Of a DNA stretch of 64,000 bases, positions 58,448-64,000 are shown in pieces (positions within the stretch are counted from its first letter, which is position 1; the number at the start of each line of letters is the position of its first letter). The stretch comes from Delphinus delphis (taxonomy: Eukaryota > Chordata > Mammalia > Artiodactyla > Delphinidae). The translations under genes and the position numbers were made by a program. Location of the stretch: positions 18,157,701-18,221,700 of the forward strand of contig NC_082684.1 of NCBI RefSeq assembly GCF_949987515.2, written 5' to 3'. The notes below the pieces were generated by a model. That model worked only from the letters and a program-made list of their open reading frames with translations, ran no database searches and was not told where the DNA came from.

Positions 58448-60639
58448 AATCTGTCATGGGCTGTTTCGACGGACAGTAAAAGAGGGAGAAGGCTGAGTTT
58501 GGGGAGGCTGTATTGAGAAAGTGGACCTAATTGAAACAGAACTGTTTAGGCAATCTGGACAGTCAGGACTCAAACTTACTATGAACTATAATTCAGCAGT
58601 CACATTGTTGGTGTCCGGCAGCTTTTCCCCAGCTCTGTGTTCTCACTATAGATGTTTCCTCCTGATTGTGCCCTGGTGGTCAGCTTGTTGGAGGTCCTTT
58701 TTGTTTCCATTCAGAACACTTTTTGACTTGCTCTCCAATTCCCTGATTGGTTCATTGACCCTAATTATGATTATCTGATAAAGAGTGGAGGTGACACTTC
58801 CAAACCACTAGTCCAAGCTGTCTCATTAGGCAGGAAACCTTACCATTTGCCTAATTTAAATAAAAATGTGTATTTTACAAAAGCAAACCCAAGCAGCCAG
58901 CCACAGAAATTCCTTTCATGGGATCTATTTACTTCTCTTTGGTATTCAGAATATATGATCTTCTAAGGCCCTTCTAACAAGAGTTAAATTGTAGTCTAGT
59001 TTTTCAAATGGAAGACAGATTTAGAAGGTGTTGGATTTTTGCAAACCTGCTAAATTCCTAGGCTTACACATTTCAATAGTTAATCATGAAGTAGCTAAAA
59101 AATGTACTGCTTTTTGAAAGTATTAAATAACGACAGAGGATGTTTTGTTATTTAAAAACGTCTTCGAAAACGCAGCGGGGAAAACAGCTCATGAATTTAA
59201 TTCTATGGCATCATTTTCAAAACGACAGGTTAATAATGGAATGGTGCTGTCAAGAAAGATGGAATATAGAGTAGTTATGAATGTATTTTGTGAAATGAAC
59301 ATTCTTTATTGATATTGGTATAAAATGCTGAGACCGGATGAGCTTAAAAGAGAACACTAAGAACAGCTAAGATCCATAGAGTACGTTTTGGACTAAACCT
59401 CTCTCATTTTGTCCCTCAGGTATCTACATGTTGAAGGGATGCAGAGATTTCAGCTGCTTCTCCACCCTGGACCAGACCTTGGGAATAAGGGACCAGCTCA
59501 TTTTTATGTGGTGGTGGTGAGGTCAAGGTATCCAGCTAAATCATCTGTATCCTAGAGTCAGTAAAGAAGAGGTTTCTCCTCTCCAATTTCACTTAAGAAA
59601 CTGTAGATAGCCATGGTTTAATACTCCAAGTCACATACTTACTACGTTTCTTCAGGGATAAATCCTGATAGATTCTATAAACATATTGAACTGCAAATGA
59701 AGACCACACATTTTTTTTTTTATGCTTCCTAACTTGATAATACACAGTACTTGGATTGTGACATAGCACCAATATTCTTTGCTTTTAAGAACAAAGTGTC
59801 TAAAGTGGGCATATAGTCTTACTAAAATGATCTCATCAACTCTATTTAGTATCACATGAACAGAATATCAATGTGCTGGGCCCTTAGTAGCACAGCAGTT
59901 ATGTAATGATGGACCCGGGTAGTTTAATTTCACATGTGCTTTCATATTAGGCTCTTTGTCATTTGCATGACCTTGATCTTTCTTCCTATTTCCAACTGAA
60001 TTCCTGATTTGGAGAGGGGTGGGTCTTGTTTCACTGCTCTTTCCCACACAGAAGCATGTATAGTTAAACTTGATAATTTTTCCTGCAGCTCTTGTACTTT
60101 TTTGTTTTTATCTCTCCTGTTTCCTGTCATTATGAACTGAGCCATTGGTCTTCTTTTCTCTTTACATATACCAACCTTATAATATCCTTTAACGTTAAAA
60201 GGAAACTGAGGGTCAGCAAGAAGTCATTTCCTTAAAAAAAAAAAAGGATATTGGGTTGACTGTTATACTAAGAGGCTGAAAATGGAAGAACTGTAAGCAT
60301 ACGTTTAAATTTTCTTGGGAAAATATGATCCATACTGCTCCATTCCTGGAAAGAAAAGATAGTGGCTAGTATACTGGAGTCCTGTTATCTTGGTGGATTT
60401 TGCCCAACTGTGGCCAGAGAGGGAAAGAAATTAATGAGAGAAACCATGTGCTGATTTCTTTAACTTTCACAAAAACTTTAGACCTGGGTTTTGGTTTCCA
60501 GAGTTTCAATTATGGAGTTCAAAAGATAATAACAGTCTTTTCTCTTTCAATCAGAACTCATACACTGTTATCTCAACAGCAGCCGTTCCCAAAATTAACA
60601 TTTGGAAGTGAAGTTGGGAACTGAAATTGGTCTAGTTGT
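58448..60639. other. Unassigned stretch
   Basis: No gene recognised in 2.2 kb. The 85-codon frame at 58521-58778 has a hydrophobic second half but no family signature. An A-run lies at 60233-60244. Confidence 0.5.
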
Positions 60640-61260
60640 GACATAACAGAGTGATTGCAAGCTTGATTTCTTGCAGTCAGACTTCATGGTGACCAAAGTT
60701 AATAAGACCAGTAATGAGACACAGCAACAACATCCCTTTCCTGATATGATGCACTGAGAAGGGCATAACGCCTCTGTGCTCCTCTTGCCAAAAATGCAAA
60801 CCTGAATTTGATTGTGAGGAAACATCAAACAAATCCAAAAGGAGGAACATTCTACAAAGTAACTGTCCAGTCCTCTTCAAAAGGATAAGGTCATGAAAGA
60901 CAAAGAACCACCTCAATTTAGAAGAGACTACAGAGACATGATGATGAATTTCAGTGTGGGATTATGAATTGAATCCTGGGCCAAAAAAATCACATTAGTT
61001 TAACAATGGGTGAAATTTGTGCAGGTCTATTGATTACTTTACTAAGTAATTAATTATTGCCTTTAATTATTACTATTAAACTAGGAAATTAACAATTTCC
61101 TAACACTTATTATAACTGTAGTTATGTAAAGATGTCATTATTTTGGAAAGCTGGAAGGAGGGTAAATGGGAATTCGTACAGTACTGTTTTTGCCATTTTT
61201 TTATATTTTGAAATTATTTTAAAGTTAAAAATTTTGTTAAATTCATAAAAATGTTAAGAG
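60640..61260 (+). repeat. Ancient interspersed repeat, family unnamed
   Basis: The order 'ctcttcaaaaggataaggtcatgaaagacaaag', 'gagactacagagacatgatga', 'gaattgaatcctgggcca' and 'acaatgggtgaaattt' is one I know as a frequent old mammalian repeat. The family needs a library search. Minus-strand frames in it are not genes. Confidence 0.55.
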
Positions 61261-61939
61261 TCAAAACCAATCCCATGGAAGCAGATTCCCCAGAAGAATT
61301 AGAAAATAATTTGTGTAGTTTAATTAGCTATCCTAGTAAACAAGATTACCGCATTAAATACAATTTGACAAGTGTACTTGGAACACTTTTTTACACAATG
61401 CACAAGAAATCAAGTTTGGGAAGATGTAGTCTTTGCCTTTTAGTAGTATACAAATTATATCAAAAGTTAAAGACTTTTTTTTAAAAGAAAGTATGGAAAA
61501 TATATTTGAAAGTCCACAACACTAAAACTGTATGGTATAATTTAAATTTTTTCCAGCATGTCAGAAATCACTTCAGAATTCTACAATTGTTATAGAAGTT
61601 TTTGGTGTATTGTAGGCATACAAAGGGAAAAGTTAAAACAAATATATAGTTATTAGAATGTGGGATATGAGATATTCTCATATGATATTCTAAATGACTA
61701 ATCACACAACTCTCAAAGCACAGAATCTGATCGTTAGCTAATTCATGCACATGAAGAGGTATAATGTGTGAAAGTACTTATATGTCTTCAAATATGACAG
61801 AACCTAAACTATTTTTCTATTATTTTTATGGAGCTGAGCTATATGCATGTTAGTGCATTCAAGATGAAATATTCGATCTCTCAGAATATTCATTTTGTTT
61901 GTACCATTTGTATAATGTTTGTTATACCAGGAAAAGCTC
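61261..61939. other. Unassigned stretch
   Basis: No gene recognised; AT-rich. Confidence 0.5.
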
Positions 61940-62130
61940 CCCCTGAATTGTGCATATGGCAAACTCCTACATTTTCAAGAATCAACCTCAACAACACCTC
62001 CTTTGAGAAGCCTTTTCTCATTCCCCTGGTCCACATGAGCATACATTCTCCCATGGCTGCCATGTTGCTTCTGTATTCATTTGTCAACCATAGGCACTGT
62101 CACATTTTACAGTAGTTTTCTATTCAGGGT
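61940..62130 (+). repeat. L2 LINE fragment
   Basis: 'caacctcaacaacacctcctttgagaagccttttctcattcccc' is the L2 stretch preceding its 3' UTR. Confidence 0.7.
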
Positions 62131-64000
62131 TCTTCTGAACTAGACATTGATTCTCTACCACAACATCTAGTCCACTGCACCATCTCAAGACATATGCAAA
62201 TAAAATTGTTTCACTTGTAAATCCAGGATTAAGATTGACTGTTCAGAACTAGTCAATGAGGTATGTGAAATGATAAAAATTTGACTGTGACCTAAACTGA
62301 CTTCATAAGAAATTGCTTATTCAGATACAGAGGGGCTTTGATATAGCAATTATGGCATTGATGCTTTGGGGTCCAGATTTAATAAAGTATAAACAGTCGA
62401 AAATGCCACAAGTTATTCTTAATTGCCATGATCCGAAACAAGGCTGATTTGTTTTAAAAAAACAAAATACCCCAACTTTCTAACGGTCCACAAACCATGA
62501 GTGTTTTCCACAGAGGTTTAAGGAATGTTCACCCTTATTCTTCTAATACAGTCTTTGAGGCAACACAAAGAACATCAGAGTCCTTTAAATATGGGCATCA
62601 GCAGGGTCACATGGCATTCTCACTAGGTCAAGGTGGGAAGATTTTGTCCCCTAAGTTGCCCAGAGCATACCTCTTCCCTGTGTGTTCCTGTTGTCTGTCT
62701 TGGAAACCAATGCCCATAAAATGAAAGATTAATGAGATCGTCTTCAGCACTGCTTTAGGCAATCACATTTATCCTTCATCATTCTGCTTCCCCAGCCCTG
62801 ACATTTAGCCTCTCCTTACACTGCTGTCTGATATTACAAATTGTGTTGGGTAATTTCCCCCAGCCAAAATAAGAGATTTAGTAGCACCAGGGAGTTCTGG
62901 AAATCTATCCTGCTCGTCATGAAATGCTTCCTGTTCTGGCTTAACAGCCCAAGGGAGAGAAGAAATGAGTCCACGTCAGGATGGTGGGACCACTGCAAAT
63001 AATAGAATCATAAGAACCACAAAAGGGAAAATGTTTGGTTTTCTTTGTAAGAATTCCTATCTTGACACCTTATAACTAATATAAGTCGGGAAATTTCTTA
63101 AACATTACTTAACCTACCTACCTTAATATGACATGATTAGTTTCAGCAGAATTATTTCCTGAAAAAAACAAAAAAAGAGTTTAGCTGTCTAATGATAATC
63201 CTAACCTTGGTGGTAAAGAAGTTTTTGTTTAAAAAAAAAAAAAAAGGGTAGGATGTGGGTGGGAATGAACTGCCTTCAGCCACTGTAATGCAGGCATAGT
63301 ACATTCTTTATGGATAGGAACTTTCAGGTTCCTGTATCCACACCAAAACCTGAAGGAGATGGATTTATACGAAAGATGGGTTATGTACCTATGGGAACAT
63401 CTTATTTTGCTTGAATCAAGCAAAATCAGGAAGCCTCTACTCAAGTTTTATTCCCCCACTCCCACCTGTATATTTGAAATCCAAAGAAATCAGTAGCTTA
63501 GAAGAATTATAAACATTTTTCTTTTAACAGAAAATCTTCTTGTAAATTCTGTTTGCAGTGAACTTGTCCAATTCTTTCCTTAAAGCAGATGTAGAACTGG
63601 GAGGAAGGGACAAGGGTGGGTTCAGTGGTGCCCACTGCCAACCTCCACCTCTGTTTGACCCAAGTCAAGCACAGTCATGGGTGTCCTGATTTATGGAATC
63701 TCTCCAAAACTTCCAAATGTAATTTCCACTAGAAACAAGCTCAGACTATTTACACAACCAACCACTCACTATATCTATCCTCCAATGGCAGCCCCCCTAA
63801 ATGGCAGATGTACAAAGTGAGTTCTTAGTCTCCAAAATATATGCCATCAGACCTGAGCCTTACAAAAATTGGGAAGTTGGCCAAGTTTACAGCTTCCCCC
63901 AGAAACAAAGAAAATCAAGGCTCAAAGAAGTTAACTTCTCTGAAGAAACATAGTTACAAATAACATCCATCAAAATCCTAACCTCATGGGCTGGAACTCC
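62131..64000. other. Unassigned stretch
   Basis: No gene recognised. An A-run lies at 63231-63245. The 62497-62724 frame (75 codons) has no family signature. Confidence 0.5.

Overview
This 64 kb window reads as mammalian nuclear DNA, almost certainly from a cetacean (whale or dolphin). The main evidence is a set of tRNA-derived SINEs of the CHR type (cetacean/hippo/ruminant). Four copies (12648-12859, 18958-19165, 34498-34808, 49872-50071) carry the head, boxes and tail familiar from dolphin and whale genomes. There is also an older sister SINE at 31449-31648 and a cetartiodactyl-type LINE-1 with a GC-rich 5' UTR. The background is AT-rich. I found no convincing host protein-coding gene, exon, tRNA, rRNA or microRNA, so the window looks like a gene desert or a large intron/intergenic block built mostly from retrotransposon layers.

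Layout. 1-4.3 kb: AT-rich DNA with MIR-like traces and an ancient repeat carrying a GATA microsatellite. 4.3-10.2 kb: an old L1/HAL1 relic, then an antisense endogenous retrovirus pol relic split by an L1 3' end. 10.2-22.2 kb: L2, MLT1-type LTRs, two CHR SINEs and a short L1 tail. 24.4-31.7 kb: an internal L1 fragment running into a 235-bp AT microsatellite, a degraded HAL1/L1, an old L1 3' end and an antisense CHR-type SINE. 32.7-35.2 kb: a nested stack in which an old 5'-inverted L1 was later invaded by a 5'-truncated young L1 carrying a 3' transduction, itself invaded by a CHR SINE. 37.0-44.2 kb: a full-length L1 with target-site duplication (TSD), CpG-rich 5' UTR, intact ORF1 and dead ORF2. 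44.7-64 kb: MIRs, more antisense L1 3' ends (one also 5'-inverted), microsatellites, LTR-like and L2 relics.

Function. The only intact long frame with a recognisable product is L1 ORF1 (39057-39947), encoding the L1 RNA chaperone. ORF2 (40006-43817) has ten in-frame stops and three frameshifts, so the element is not autonomous. Everything else is fossil. I did not find a new defence, regulatory or metabolic system. The most informative items are insertion mechanics: a 3' transduction, two twin-priming inversions, a perfect 29-bp templated duplication inside an old LTR, and the open ORF1 beside a ruined ORF2. Repeat-family names rest on remembered consensus patterns, with no database search.
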